Below are positions 1 to 8,691 of a stretch of 64,000 bases of DNA, in pieces. The notes beneath the pieces were generated by a model. That model ran no database searches. It saw only the letters and a program-made list of their open reading frames with translations, and was not told the DNA's origin. Both the position numbers and the translations under genes were made by a program. Within the stretch, counting starts at the first letter, position 1; each line of letters starts with the position of its first letter. Origin of the DNA: JBBDXI01 sp040902425 (GTDB lineage: Bacteria; Planctomycetota; Phycisphaerae; Phycisphaerales; UBA1924); assembly GCA_040902425.1 (NCBI GenBank), contig JBBDXI010000028.1, positions 1-64,000 on the forward strand, read 5' to 3'.

Positions 1-319
1 GGTACTTGGCGCGGTTGAGGGCGAGCTTCTCGGCGGCGGCCTCGGAGGCGTCGATGCCGGCGACCATGGCGAACTCCAGGAGGAGCAGGAGGACGTCGGC
101 GACCTCGTGGCGGACGGCGGCGGCGGCGGCCGGGTCGGTCATGACCTCGCTCGCGGTGCGGTTGTCGATCCAGCGGAAGTGGTCCATGAGCTCGCCGGCC
201 TCGACGGCGACGGCCATGGAGAGGCTCTTCAGGTCGTGGAACTGCTCCCAGTCGCGCTCGGCGACGAAGCGTTTCATCTCGTCCTTGAGGGCCTGAACCA
301 TGGTCTGGGCATCGGCCAT
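1..319 (-). CDS. MazG-like nucleotide pyrophosphohydrolase (partial, runs off left edge)
   Basis: The protein begins MADAQTMVQALKDEMKRF and 106 codons are visible before the window edge. Two acidic motifs of the MazG/dCTPase fold can be seen: VEAGELMDHF (ExxE) and HEVADVLLLLLEF (ExxD), the metal-binding residues that hydrolyse nucleoside triphosphates to monophosphate and pyrophosphate. By family, small stand-alone MazG-like proteins act as cytosolic house-cleaning enzymes on non-canonical or excess dNTPs. The ATG at 317-319 is chosen because a purine-rich GGAAAGG lies just upstream on the minus strand. The C-terminus is missing, so substrate class cannot be judged. Confidence 0.85.
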   Translation of the reverse strand, partial: MADAQTMVQALKDEMKRFVAERDWEQFHDLKSLSMAVAVEAGELMDHFRWIDNRTASEVMTDPAAAAAVRHEVADVLLLLLEFAMVAGIDASEAAAEKLALNRAKY

Positions 320-456
320 GGGGCCTTTCCGGCGGCGTGAGTGCCGCATCATGAGGCCACCGGGCTCTCGTGCTTTCGGCGCCGGGTGGGCCACTAGCCT
401 ACGCCGCGCGGTCGGATGTTCCGCCGCGTAACACACACTCCCTAGGGGGCCGAATC

Positions 457-849
457 ATGAGAAGTTTGCCGATCGTCGTCTCTGTCCTGGCTCTTTCCGT
501 CGGGGCCGCGCTGCCCGGCTGCAAGACCGACTCCAGCACGGGCACGTACAACACGGTGACGGGGAACCTGAACAACACCATCGAGGCCGACCTGAACCGG
601 ACGTTCGAGGCCACGCGGGCGGCGGTCCGCGACATCGGGTTCCGCGAGACGAAGGCCAACAAGGATGCGCTGCAGGCCGTGGTCCTGGCGAAGGACGCCA
701 CCGACAGCACCATCGAGATCAACCTGAAGAAGCTGAGCGACCGGGCGACCGAGGTCACGATCGACCAGACGGTCATGATGGGCAACGAGTCCAAGGCTCG
801 GCTGCTGTTCGACAAGATCCGCGAGCACGCCGGCGCCCCGATGCGCTGA
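457..849 (+). CDS. Small lipoprotein, DUF3568-like
   Basis: A 130-residue protein starting MRSLPIVVSVLALS with a type II signal peptide and lipobox LPGC, so it should be a lipid-anchored periplasmic or outer-membrane protein. The mature part (about 100 residues) resembles DUF3568: an amphipathic stretch with the TFEATRAAVRDIGF pattern, then alternating strands (STIEINLKKL, TEVTIDQTVM) and a final helix. Function is unknown. The ATG at 457 follows an AGGGGG ribosome-binding site at 444-449; an upstream in-frame ATG at 370 would add 29 residues ahead of the signal peptide and is less likely. Confidence 0.75.
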   Translation: MRSLPIVVSVLALSVGAALPGCKTDSSTGTYNTVTGNLNNTIEADLNRTFEATRAAVRDIGFRETKANKDALQAVVLAKDATDSTIEINLKKLSDRATEVTIDQTVMMGNESKARLLFDKIREHAGAPMR

Positions 850-884
850 GGCTGGTCGAAGCCATCGGATGCCGTTCGCACGAT

Positions 885-916
885 CCCGGGGCGGGCCGCT
901 TCACGCCCGCCCCGGG
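885..916. terminator. Bidirectional hairpin between convergent genes
   Basis: A perfect 12-bp inverted repeat (CCCGGGGCGGGC at 885-896 and its complement at 905-916) with an 8-base loop lies between the convergent lipoprotein gene and Rieske gene and overlaps the latter's last codons. No T-tract follows on either side, so it is either a factor-assisted terminator or simply a stable 3' end. Confidence 0.45.
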
Positions 917-2025
917 CCCGCGCCCGGGTCGGCGGGGAACAGGGCGGCGGCGAGCAGACAGTGGAAGTGGTGGACGCCCTGCTCGCGGGTAGGGGAATAC
1001 CGGCCGCGGCCGTAGAGGCTGCTGCGGGTGCCGCGCTGGACGGCCTCGACGACGGCCTCATCCTCGCGTTCGACGCGGTCGAGGCCGCTGCCGGCGCCTT
1101 GGTCGAGCCTGCGCTCATCGAGGATGTAGGAGAGGAAGCGGACGCGAGTCCGGTCGACGGCCTGGGGCTCGACGACGTTGACGGAGACGCCCCAGGGGTA
1201 GATGTTGAACATGGTGCTGGGGAAGAGCCACCAGTAGTAGGCGGCGATGCGCTTCCCGTGGTCGGGCGAGGATGGGGGCAGGTCGAAGGCCGGCTCGCCG
1301 GGCTTGGCGATGCCGAGTTGCAGGTTTGACCACGGGAAGAGCTCGGTCGAGTAGGCGCCGTAGTCGATGGCCTCGTTGAGGGAGGCGTGGACGAAGGGGA
1401 TGTGGAAGCCCTCGAGGTAGTTGTCGATGTAGAGGGCCCAGTTGGCGCGGACGAGGTAGTCTCGGGAGCGGCTGGCGTCGAAGCGGAGGTCGCGGAGGGG
1501 GAGCCACGCGAGGCGCTCGGCCAAGGGCCGCAGGATGTCGGCGAGGGGCGCGGCCGGGTCGAGCGACGCGAAGAGGAACTGGTCGCCCCAACTGCCCATC
1601 GCCACCTTCGGCAGGTTGTCCGACGGGGAGGGGAACCCCTTCACGCCCTCGAACTCGGGCATGTGGCGGAAGGTGCCGTCGAGGTCGAAGCGGCGGCCGT
1701 GGTAGCGGCAGACGAGCGACTTCTCGACGCCGCCGTGCTCGCAGAGGATGGTGCCGCGGTGGGTGCAGACGTTGGAGAGGCCGTGGAGGCGGTCCTCGCG
1801 GTCGCGGGTGAGGAGGATGGGCTCGTCGAGGCAGCCGGGGAGAAGGGTGACGGGGTGGCACTGCCCGGGCACCTTGACGGCTTCACGATCGGCGACCACC
1901 TGCCACGACCGGCGGAAGACCCGCTGGCGGCAGAGGTCGTAGACCGCCGGGTCCGTGTACGCCCGTCCCGGGAGCGTCTGGGCGGCGGTGATATCAGGAT
2001 CGACCTGGAACGCCTCGTCGGCCAT
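901..2025 (-). CDS. Rieske [2Fe-2S] ring-hydroxylating oxygenase, alpha-subunit type
   Basis: The 374-residue protein has an N-terminal Rieske domain with CTHRG and CRYHG (Cys-His ... Cys-His ligands of the [2Fe-2S] cluster, about residues 86-110) and a C-terminal catalytic domain with NYLEGFHIPFVHASL, the mononuclear iron motif (N-xx-E-x-x-H-xxxx-H). Family members hydroxylate aromatic rings or demethylate quaternary amines using electrons from a separate reductase. No reductase or ferredoxin lies next to it here, so the substrate is unknown. A TACACT hexamer (minus strand, 2033-2038) ends seven bases before the ATG, so the transcript may be leaderless. Confidence 0.88.
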   Translation of the reverse strand: MADEAFQVDPDITAAQTLPGRAYTDPAVYDLCRQRVFRRSWQVVADREAVKVPGQCHPVTLLPGCLDEPILLTRDREDRLHGLSNVCTHRGTILCEHGGVEKSLVCRYHGRRFDLDGTFRHMPEFEGVKGFPSPSDNLPKVAMGSWGDQFLFASLDPAAPLADILRPLAERLAWLPLRDLRFDASRSRDYLVRANWALYIDNYLEGFHIPFVHASLNEAIDYGAYSTELFPWSNLQLGIAKPGEPAFDLPPSSPDHGKRIAAYYWWLFPSTMFNIYPWGVSVNVVEPQAVDRTRVRFLSYILDERRLDQGAGSGLDRVEREDEAVVEAVQRGTRSSLYGRGRYSPTREQGVHHFHCLLAAALFPADPGAGPGRA

Positions 2026-2473
2026 GCCCGGGAGTGTACGGCGCGGCGGTGCGGCCCTTCGGTAGCGAGCCCACGGCGCTGGCGGACGCCGGGCACGGGC
2101 GGGCCATGCTCATGCGAAGTCCGCACCGGCGGCGGCAGCCGATCGTGCGCCGGGGGTGAGGCTTGACGCGGCGCGGGGGGACCCTGAGGGGGCCTTCAGG
2201 CGCCATTCACCTGCTGTTCAGCCGGGTGTGCCACCTCTTGGTTGTGATGGACCGAATCAATCGCGGAAGCCCTCGTGTCCCGGACCGCCTGGCCAAGGTC
2301 CTGAGCGTCCTCGCGCTGCGGTTCCCGCAGCGGGGACGCCATGCGGCGCCGCGCCGGTGCCGGCCGCGCCCGGCGATGCCGGTGCTGGCGACGACCAGCG
2401 ACAACGGGCGGTTCCTGCCGTTGGCGATCGCGGTGGCGCAGAGGCAGCCGGGGCCGGCGGGTACACTCCGCCC
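2026..2473. other. Intergenic region between divergent Rieske and membrane-protein genes
   Basis: 448 bases without a convincing gene. TACACT -10-like hexamers face outward at both ends (2033-2038 minus, 2462-2467 plus). The middle has no RNA gene, repeat or operator that I recognise. Confidence 0.5.
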
Positions 2474-3721
2474 GTGCCCGAGGCCGGACCAGAGCTGACA
2501 GACCAGTCCGAGGGCGGCGCGGCCGGTGGGGCGGGGGGCGCGGCCTTCGGGTGGGCGTGCTTCCTGGCGTCGTCGTGGACGTGGTGCATCGGGATGTTCC
2601 TGCCGGTGCTGCTGTTCCGCGATTTCGGGGCGTGGAGCTTCGCGGCGTTCGCGGTGCCCAATGTCGTGGGCGCGGCGGCGATGGGGGTGGGGCTGCGCTC
2701 GGCGGGGGCGAGCCGGGGGCTGATCGCGCGGCACAGCGCGGCGTGCGGGGCGTTCTCGCTGGTGGCGCGGGCGTTCCAGTTTTTCTTCCTGGTGTGGGTG
2801 CTGCTGAACACGCCGGGGCGGGGGGCGGGGCTGCTGGTCCTCGCGGCGTTCCTGGTGGGGCTGATCCTGGGGAGCCGGGCGTACGCGGGCTCGGCGTTGC
2901 GCGGGGCGCGGCTGGGGGGGGCGGGGGCGCTGCTGATCTCGGTGGCGCTGCTGGCGGCCTTCGGGGTGCTTGGCGGGCTGCGGTTGCCGCCGGAGGCGGT
3001 TGGGGCGGCGGGGGCGGGGCCGGCCCGGGACCTGCTCTGGCTGGCGCCGGTGATGGCGTTCGGGTTTGCGTTCTGCCCGTGGCTGGACCTGACGTTCCAT
3101 CATGCGCGGCAGTCAGCGCCGGGGTGGGCGGGGGACCGGGCGTTTGTGCTGGGGTTCGGGGTGCTCTTCGCGGGGATGATCGGGGCGACGTTCCTGTACG
3201 CGTGGGTGTTTTTGGACCCGGCGGGGGAACTCAGTTTCGCCGGGCTGGGGGGAGCGGCGATGGCGCTGCTGCTGTGCCACATGGGCGTGCAGCTGGGGTT
3301 CACGACGGAGCTTCATCGGGCGCGGGTGGACCGGGCCGGGGCAGCGCCGCGGGTGGTGCACGCGCGCGGGATCGACTGGTCGGCGCTGGGGATCGCGGCG
3401 GGCGTGCTCACGGCGTTCCTGCCGCCGGTGGCGGGGCTGACGGGTGGCGAGGTGCTGTACCGGCTGTTCATGGCGTTCTACGGGCTGGTGTTCCCGGCGT
3501 ACGTGTGGGTGTGCGTGATCCCCGCTCGCGGGGGGTCGGAGGAGGCGGCGGGCCCGACGGCACGCTCGCTGGTGCTGTGGGGCGCGGCGGTGGCGGTGGC
3601 AGCGCCGATGTTCTGGATGGGGTTTGTCGAGCGAGAGGCGTGGTGGCTGGGGCCGGGTCTGGGCGCGGTGCTGCTGGCGCGGGTGCCGCTGATGGTGGGC
3701 GGGGCGGGCCCGCGCGCGTGA
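2474..3721 (+). CDS. Polytopic inner-membrane protein of unknown function
   Basis: The 415-residue protein consists almost wholly of hydrophobic segments, about 11-12 predicted membrane spans starting with FGWACFLASSWTWCIGMFLP. The overall look (paired long helices, Gly-rich spans, short Arg-rich loops such as TELHRARVDRAG) resembles secondary transporters, but I see no motif that fixes a family. The GTG at 2474 is chosen because hydrophobic coding sequence begins shortly after it and TACACT (2462-2467) lies six bases upstream, implying a leaderless start; the frame stays open further upstream but there reads as Pro/Arg-rich noise. Its stop lies only four bases from the end of the convergent gene. 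Confidence 0.7.
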   Translation: MPEAGPELTDQSEGGAAGGAGGAAFGWACFLASSWTWCIGMFLPVLLFRDFGAWSFAAFAVPNVVGAAAMGVGLRSAGASRGLIARHSAACGAFSLVARAFQFFFLVWVLLNTPGRGAGLLVLAAFLVGLILGSRAYAGSALRGARLGGAGALLISVALLAAFGVLGGLRLPPEAVGAAGAGPARDLLWLAPVMAFGFAFCPWLDLTFHHARQSAPGWAGDRAFVLGFGVLFAGMIGATFLYAWVFLDPAGELSFAGLGGAAMALLLCHMGVQLGFTTELHRARVDRAGAAPRVVHARGIDWSALGIAAGVLTAFLPPVAGLTGGEVLYRLFMAFYGLVFPAYVWVCVIPARGGSEEAAGPTARSLVLWGAAVAVAAPMFWMGFVEREAWWLGPGLGAVLLARVPLMVGGAGPRA

Positions 3722-3725
3722 GGAT

Positions 3726-6140
3726 TCAGTCCTGCGGCGGGGCGGTCTGCTCGGAGTAGCGGCGGAAGACGCCGCGGATGAGGCCGGTGTAGCGCGGGGG
3801 GATGGCCTGCTGCTCGAGGGATCGCTCGGCGCTCTGGGCGGCCTGGCGCATGGCCTCGGCGGGGGCAGGTGCGCCGGGCGCGCCGCCGCGCTCGACGGGC
3901 TTGTTGCTGAACCACTCGGCGATGACGGTCTCGCGGGGGCGTTCGCCGTCGGGGGCGGGGCGGCGGATGTCGACGGGGTCCTGCTCGGCGGGGCCGGCCG
4001 GGGTCGGGCTGGGGGAGCGGTCGGCGAGGCCGCGCGGGTCGGCGCCGGGGCTGGGCTGGCGCGCGAGGTCCTGGAGGAGCTTCGCGAGTTCGCGGCGCTG
4101 CTCGGGCGTGGATTCTTCGAGCATCTCCCTCGCCGCGTCGCCGAGGCGCTGGGACCGCTGCGACTTCTGCTCCGCTGCGGAGGATTTCCTCGCCATGTCA
4201 CGCAGGAGCTTGCCGACGCGGTCCATCCCCCGCTGGGGGTCGCCGATATCCGGCGGCGCGCCGGCGGGGCCTGTGGGGGGTGGGGCGCCCTTCGGCTGCT
4301 CGGCAGCGCCGGGCGGACCCTGGGCGCCGGTGGGACCGGTGGCGCCGGTTGGGGCCTGCTCGCCACCGGGCTGCTCTTCGGGCTTCATTCCGGTTGCGCC
4401 GGTGGCGCCCTCGGCTCCGGTGGGGCCTGTGGCACCCGTGGCGCCGGTGGGCGACGGGTCGCCCGTTGCGCCGGTTGTTCCGCTGGGGGGCTGCGGCGCG
4501 CCGGTGGGGCCGGGGGATTCGGTGGGGCCCTGTTGGCCTGTTGCGCCCGTGGCGCCAGTAGCCCCGGTGGCACCGGGCGTTCCGGTGGCGCCTGTGGCTC
4601 CGGTGGGCCCTGTAGCGCCGGGCGGCTGCTCGCCGGGGCGCGGCGAGCCGGTTGGCGAGGGCTCGGTGGCTCCCGTCGATCCGGTTGCGCCCGTAGAGCC
4701 CGTGGCCCCCGTCGGCGCCCGGTCGCCCTCCTCCCGGCCCGGCGGCTGGGCACCGGTTGGCCCGGGCTCGCGTCCCTGAGCGTCGCGCGGCTCGCGGCCC
4801 TGGTTCGGCTGCCCCTCGCGGGGTTCGCGCTGCTCGCCGCGTGCTTCGCGCGAGCCTTCCTCCAGGGCGCGTTTCAGTTCCTCCATGTTGCGGCGGGCCG
4901 CCTCTCTGGCCTCATCCTCGGCGCGCCGGGTCTCTTGCTGCTCGGCGGGTCTGGGCTCGGCCTTGGCGCCCTGCTCGCGGGGCTGCGGTGGGCCGGGAGA
5001 CTCGGGTTCGGCCGCGCCCACATCCGGGCGCGCGGCTTCATCACGCCCTTGCGGGCGCTCGCCGGGCGCGGGCGTGTCCGGCCTTTCGGGCGCGGTCTGG
5101 GCCTGGCGGCCGGCGGCTTCGCGGGCCTCCTCGGCGGCGATCATCTCCGACAGTTTTTCGAGGCCCTCGGCGAGGCGCGACCGCTCGTCGGGCGACATCT
5201 CGTCGAGGCGCTTCGCGAGGTTGTCGGCCTCGTCCGCGGCGGCGCTCACATCGCCCTGGCGGAGCTCGCGCATGAGGGGGCCGAGGGGGCCCTGGTCGGC
5301 GGGCGATGACTCACCCGGGGCGGCGCGGGCGGCAGCGCCGGCCAGGCTCTGGCGCAGGGCATCGCCGGCGGCCTGCTCGGCCTGCGCGGCACGCTCCATG
5401 CGGTCGGAGAGGGTGGAGAGTTCGCGGGCCGCGCGGGCCATGGCCTCGGCGGGCGCGGCGGTGCCGGCTTCGAGCTCGCGCTGCAGCTCCTCTAGGGCCT
5501 CGAGCTGGCGGGCGTCGGCCTCGGTGGCCGGGGTTGCGTGGGGCTGAGCGGGGGGGATCGCCTCGCGGACCTCGCGGATGCGCGCGGCGGCGGCGGGCGG
5601 CGGGGGGGGGGTGGGGGGGGCGGCGCGGCCGGGGGAGCGCCAGTCGAGGGGCGGGAGGAGCACGCCGGCGGCGATCGCGGCCGCGACGAGCGCGGGCCAG
5701 GCCGCCCAGGTCCAGCGTGGGCGCAGGGGGACGATGCGCTCGGCGGGGACGGTGGCGGCGACGCGTTCCGCGTCGATGAGGGTCCAGCTCTCAAAGGGGC
5801 GGGCGCGGTCAGCGCCACGCCGCGGGCCGGCCATCTCGATTGCGGAGGCGAGGGTGTCGCGGAGGCCCAGGGCACGGTCGATCGCGCCCGCAGCGCGGAG
5901 CAGGGACCAGCGGCGCGAGAGGGCGATCGCGACCGCCACGGCGGCGCCCGCGGCCACCGGGGCCACGGCGGCCCACCACCATGGGAAACCGCTGCCGGAC
6001 GCCTTGGCGGCGCCGACGAGCAGGAGAGCCGCGCCGGCCCCGACGGTGAGCCAGAGGCCGCCGGCCCGCAGCAGGTTGCCGGCGAGCGCCCGGCGCGCCA
6101 CGCGGCGTGCTGCGGCCTGGGTGTTGGGGATCGCACTCAC
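3726..6140 (-). CDS. Membrane protein with collagen-like Gly-X-Thr repeat tract
   Basis: The 804-residue product has two N-terminal spans (near LWLTVGAGAALLLVGAA and FPWWWAAVAPVAAGAAVAVA) and a third after about residue 150 (WTWAAWPALVAAAIAAGVL). A long charged Ala/Glu/Arg helical region with LEELQRELEAG and LAKRLDEMSPDERSRLAEGLE follows. About residues 475-640 hold a Gly-X-Y tract dominated by GATGPTGATGATG, interrupted by Pro/Gln spacers. The C-terminus is helical again. Collagen-like tracts form triple helices, so an extended trimeric stalk is an inference. The GTG at 6140 is preferred over an ATG at 6221 because the latter would overlap the upstream kinase gene; TACCAT lies five bases upstream. 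It is the last gene of a sigma factor-kinase cluster. Confidence 0.75.
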   Translation of the reverse strand: MSAIPNTQAAARRVARRALAGNLLRAGGLWLTVGAGAALLLVGAAKASGSGFPWWWAAVAPVAAGAAVAVAIALSRRWSLLRAAGAIDRALGLRDTLASAIEMAGPRRGADRARPFESWTLIDAERVAATVPAERIVPLRPRWTWAAWPALVAAAIAAGVLLPPLDWRSPGRAAPPTPPPPPAAAARIREVREAIPPAQPHATPATEADARQLEALEELQRELEAGTAAPAEAMARAARELSTLSDRMERAAQAEQAAGDALRQSLAGAAARAAPGESSPADQGPLGPLMRELRQGDVSAAADEADNLAKRLDEMSPDERSRLAEGLEKLSEMIAAEEAREAAGRQAQTAPERPDTPAPGERPQGRDEAARPDVGAAEPESPGPPQPREQGAKAEPRPAEQQETRRAEDEAREAARRNMEELKRALEEGSREARGEQREPREGQPNQGREPRDAQGREPGPTGAQPPGREEGDRAPTGATGSTGATGSTGATEPSPTGSPRPGEQPPGATGPTGATGATGTPGATGATGATGATGQQGPTESPGPTGAPQPPSGTTGATGDPSPTGATGATGPTGAEGATGATGMKPEEQPGGEQAPTGATGPTGAQGPPGAAEQPKGAPPPTGPAGAPPDIGDPQRGMDRVGKLLRDMARKSSAAEQKSQRSQRLGDAAREMLEESTPEQRRELAKLLQDLARQPSPGADPRGLADRSPSPTPAGPAEQDPVDIRRPAPDGERPRETVIAEWFSNKPVERGGAPGAPAPAEAMRQAAQSAERSLEQQAIPPRYTGLIRGVFRRYSEQTAPPQD

Positions 6141-6192
6141 GCGGAATGGTAGTTCGTGGCCGGGGGTGTCACGCGCCCCCGAGGGGCCCGGT

Positions 6193-8667
6193 TCACCACG
6201 ACTCGGGGCCCGCCAGCGCATCCATCCCTGTGCGGAAGAGGGTGTCGCGTTCCTTGATCTTCGCCTTCGGGGTCTTCGGCGTGACGACGAAGTAGTGGTC
6301 GGTGCCGCCCTCGCCGCCCTTGGCGAACCAGACGACCAGGCCGAGGTCGCGCTGCTCGGCCAGCCAGGAGGCGAGGCGGGCGCGGACCTGGAGGTCCTCC
6401 AGGGAGCCCATGTCGCGGACGCGGCGGGCGTCGACTTCGAGGGCGAGCTGGTGCTCGATTTCGCCGGGGCCGGCGTCGTTGCCGGGGAAGTTGCCGACGA
6501 GCTGGAAGCCGGCAGTCTTGAGGCGGCCGACGGCGGCGGTGATGGCGGGGGTGACCTGGGTCATATCGCTGATGACCAGGGCACGCTCGCCTTTGACGGC
6601 GGCGCGGGCGCCGGGGCCGATGCGGCGCTCGGTGCCGGCGAGAGTGGCCGGGGCGGGGACCTCGCCGCTGGCGAAGATGGTGCCCGCCGCGCGGTCGCGG
6701 TAGACCGTCGTGGTGGGGCTCTTGCCGCGGACGACGCCGAGGAACAGGGCCGAGACCGCCGCGAGCAGGAGCACGACGGCGAGGCCGACGCCGACGTTCA
6801 TGGTGGAGAAGTCGCCGGGGGTGCGGTGTCGGCGGCCGTGGGCGCGGGCGCGCTCGCGGGCGGCCTCGCCGCGCTCGCGGGCGTGGGCGACCTGCTCGCG
6901 GGCGGACATGGCGGGGGCGCGGCGTCGCCAGAGGGGTTCGGCGGGGTCGAAGGCGGGCGCGGGCTCGGGGATGGAGCCCATGCCGGCGTAGAAGCCGGCG
7001 CCGGCGGGGGGGGCGGCGAAGGGGGTGGGACCAGCGCCCGGGGCGTGCCCGTTGGCGGCGTCCTCGGAGACGTACCCGCCGGTCCACCCGCGGTCCACGC
7101 GGAGGGGGGGGCGGTGCCGCGGGGGGGGACCGACGGCCGGGCCCGCAGCGCCCACGGCGGCCGCGCCGCCCATGGCCGCGGCTGCGCCGGCAGCGCCGAA
7201 GCCGACACCGGCGGCGCGGGGGCCCTCATCAGCGCGGGCCTGACCGAGCGGCTGGTACTCGCCCGAGCCGGCGCCGACCTCGACGGGTTCCGGGGTTCGG
7301 CGGATGGGGCCGACCTCGGCGAAGCTCTCGCTCTCGGCGCCGGGGCGCATGCTGGGGAGCTCGAAGGGCTTCACGGCGGAGGGGTCGGCCGCGCGGCGGA
7401 TGTACTCGAGGTCGGCGAGCATCTCGCCGGCGGTGGCGTAGCGTTTCTCGTACTCGGCCATGCCGCGCCGGACGACCCAGCGGAGGGCCTCGGGGCAGCG
7501 GCGGGTGATCTGGGAGAGGCCGCCGTGGGCGGGGAAGGAGTTCTCGACGATGGAGAAGAGGACGGCGCCGGCGGCGTAGACGTCGAACTTGGCGCCGTTG
7601 ACCTGGTCGACCTTCACGCCCTTAAGGGCGAGGCGGACCATCTCCGGGTCGCGGAAGTACTCGGTGCCGTGGGTGGTGAGGGTCATCGCGGAGCGGAGGG
7701 GGGTGACGAGGCCGAAGTCGACCAGGTGGGCGGTGGGCCGGGGCGTGTGCTCGCCGGCGGGCGGGACGCCCGCCCCACCGACGATGATGTTGTCGGGCTT
7801 GACATCCTTGTGCCAGAGGCCGCCGCGGTGGTAGGCGTCGAGGGTCCGGAGGAGGTCGGACCCGTAGCCCATGGCGGTGCCGAGGCCGCCGGCATCGAGG
7901 CCGTCGCTGCCGGCGGCGGCGTGGAGGCGCTGGGTGACCAGGGAGAGGGACTCGCCGGGGACGTAGCGCATGACGTAGAAGAAGCGCTCGTCGGTGAGCT
8001 CGTGGTCGAGGACGAGGCCGAGGCGCTTGGCGGCGTCGAGGGCGCGGCTCTCGCGGACGATCTGGGGGAGGCTGCTGCCGTCGCGGAGGGAGAAGGTCTT
8101 GATGACGACCTGGCGGACCTCGTGCTGGCCGGCGCGCTCGAAGGCGGCGCGGCGGATGGGGTCGGGCTCGGCGACGTAGAGCTTGCCGCCGGAGCCGCCG
8201 CCGGGGAGGGACCCGACGATGGTGTAGCCCTCGAACTGGCCGGCGCGCCGGATGCTGGGGGCGTCGGCGCCGGGGGCGGCGGCCATGGCGGCGGGGATCC
8301 GCTTCTCGATGCCGTCGGTGAGCGCGGTGAGGCAGAGGAGGCGGGCGGGGTGGCCGATGACCATGCGGTAGACGGCGGCGCCGGCGACCTTGCACTCGGC
8401 GCTGACGGCGCGCCCGTAGTGGGCGGCGGCGGACCAGCGGCCGATCAGGATGTTGACGATGACGAGGGGGAGGAAGACCAGCTGGGTGACGAGGGCGCCG
8501 ACGATGCGCAGAGCGTCGCCGATCTCGCCGAAGACGAACCGGGCGAGCTGGCGCACAAGCCAGGCCAGGCCCTTGAACACGGGGACCACGAGGAAGACGG
8601 CGGCGAGGACGGCCATGATGACCGCCAGCACGCTCGCGAAGACCGCCAGTACTCCAGCGCCGCCCAT
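6193..8667 (-). CDS. Membrane-associated Ser/Thr protein kinase
   Basis: The 824-residue protein opens with hydrophobic segments (about residues 5-30 and 50-75). A eukaryotic-type kinase domain follows at about residues 145-420: glycine loop GGGSGGKLYV, lysine in VVIKTF, catalytic HKDVKPDN (residues 286-293; HRD is replaced by HKD), DFG at 317-319 and an activation segment with GTEYFRDPEM. A Pro/Ala/Gly-rich linker leads to a further span (VGVGLAVVLLLAAVSALFLG) and a C-terminal extracytoplasmic domain of about 170 residues. The catalytic loop-to-DFG interval is longer than usual because of an in-frame palindromic repeat (AGVPPAG, near residues 296-304). The gene starts 24 bases after the ECF sigma gene, a pairing typical of planctomycetes, so it probably belongs to that signalling unit. 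Confidence 0.88.
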   Translation of the reverse strand: MGGAGVLAVFASVLAVIMAVLAAVFLVVPVFKGLAWLVRQLARFVFGEIGDALRIVGALVTQLVFLPLVIVNILIGRWSAAAHYGRAVSAECKVAGAAVYRMVIGHPARLLCLTALTDGIEKRIPAAMAAAPGADAPSIRRAGQFEGYTIVGSLPGGGSGGKLYVAEPDPIRRAAFERAGQHEVRQVVIKTFSLRDGSSLPQIVRESRALDAAKRLGLVLDHELTDERFFYVMRYVPGESLSLVTQRLHAAAGSDGLDAGGLGTAMGYGSDLLRTLDAYHRGGLWHKDVKPDNIIVGGAGVPPAGEHTPRPTAHLVDFGLVTPLRSAMTLTTHGTEYFRDPEMVRLALKGVKVDQVNGAKFDVYAAGAVLFSIVENSFPAHGGLSQITRRCPEALRWVVRRGMAEYEKRYATAGEMLADLEYIRRAADPSAVKPFELPSMRPGAESESFAEVGPIRRTPEPVEVGAGSGEYQPLGQARADEGPRAAGVGFGAAGAAAAMGGAAAVGAAGPAVGPPPRHRPPLRVDRGWTGGYVSEDAANGHAPGAGPTPFAAPPAGAGFYAGMGSIPEPAPAFDPAEPLWRRRAPAMSAREQVAHARERGEAARERARAHGRRHRTPGDFSTMNVGVGLAVVLLLAAVSALFLGVVRGKSPTTTVYRDRAAGTIFASGEVPAPATLAGTERRIGPGARAAVKGERALVISDMTQVTPAITAAVGRLKTAGFQLVGNFPGNDAGPGEIEHQLALEVDARRVRDMGSLEDLQVRARLASWLAEQRDLGLVVWFAKGGEGGTDHYFVVTPKTPKAKIKERDTLFRTGMDALAGPESW
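7754..7778. repeat. Palindromic element copy 1 (inside the kinase gene)
   Basis: GGCGGGCG-GGA-CGCCCGCC: perfect 8-bp arms at 7756-7763 and 7767-7774 with the GGA loop, followed by CCAC. It matches the form of the copies at 10836, 22540, 24103 and 28591 and is translated in frame as GGAGVPPAGE between the kinase catalytic loop and DFG. Confidence 0.65.
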
Positions 8668-8691
8668 GGTGAAGCTCCGTCGTCGTGCCCG

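Noticed and set aside
4280..4760. Possible CRISPR-like or satellite array
   Set aside because: The repetition is the degenerate Gly-X-Thr codon pattern of the collagen-like gene; there are no conserved repeats with unique spacers.
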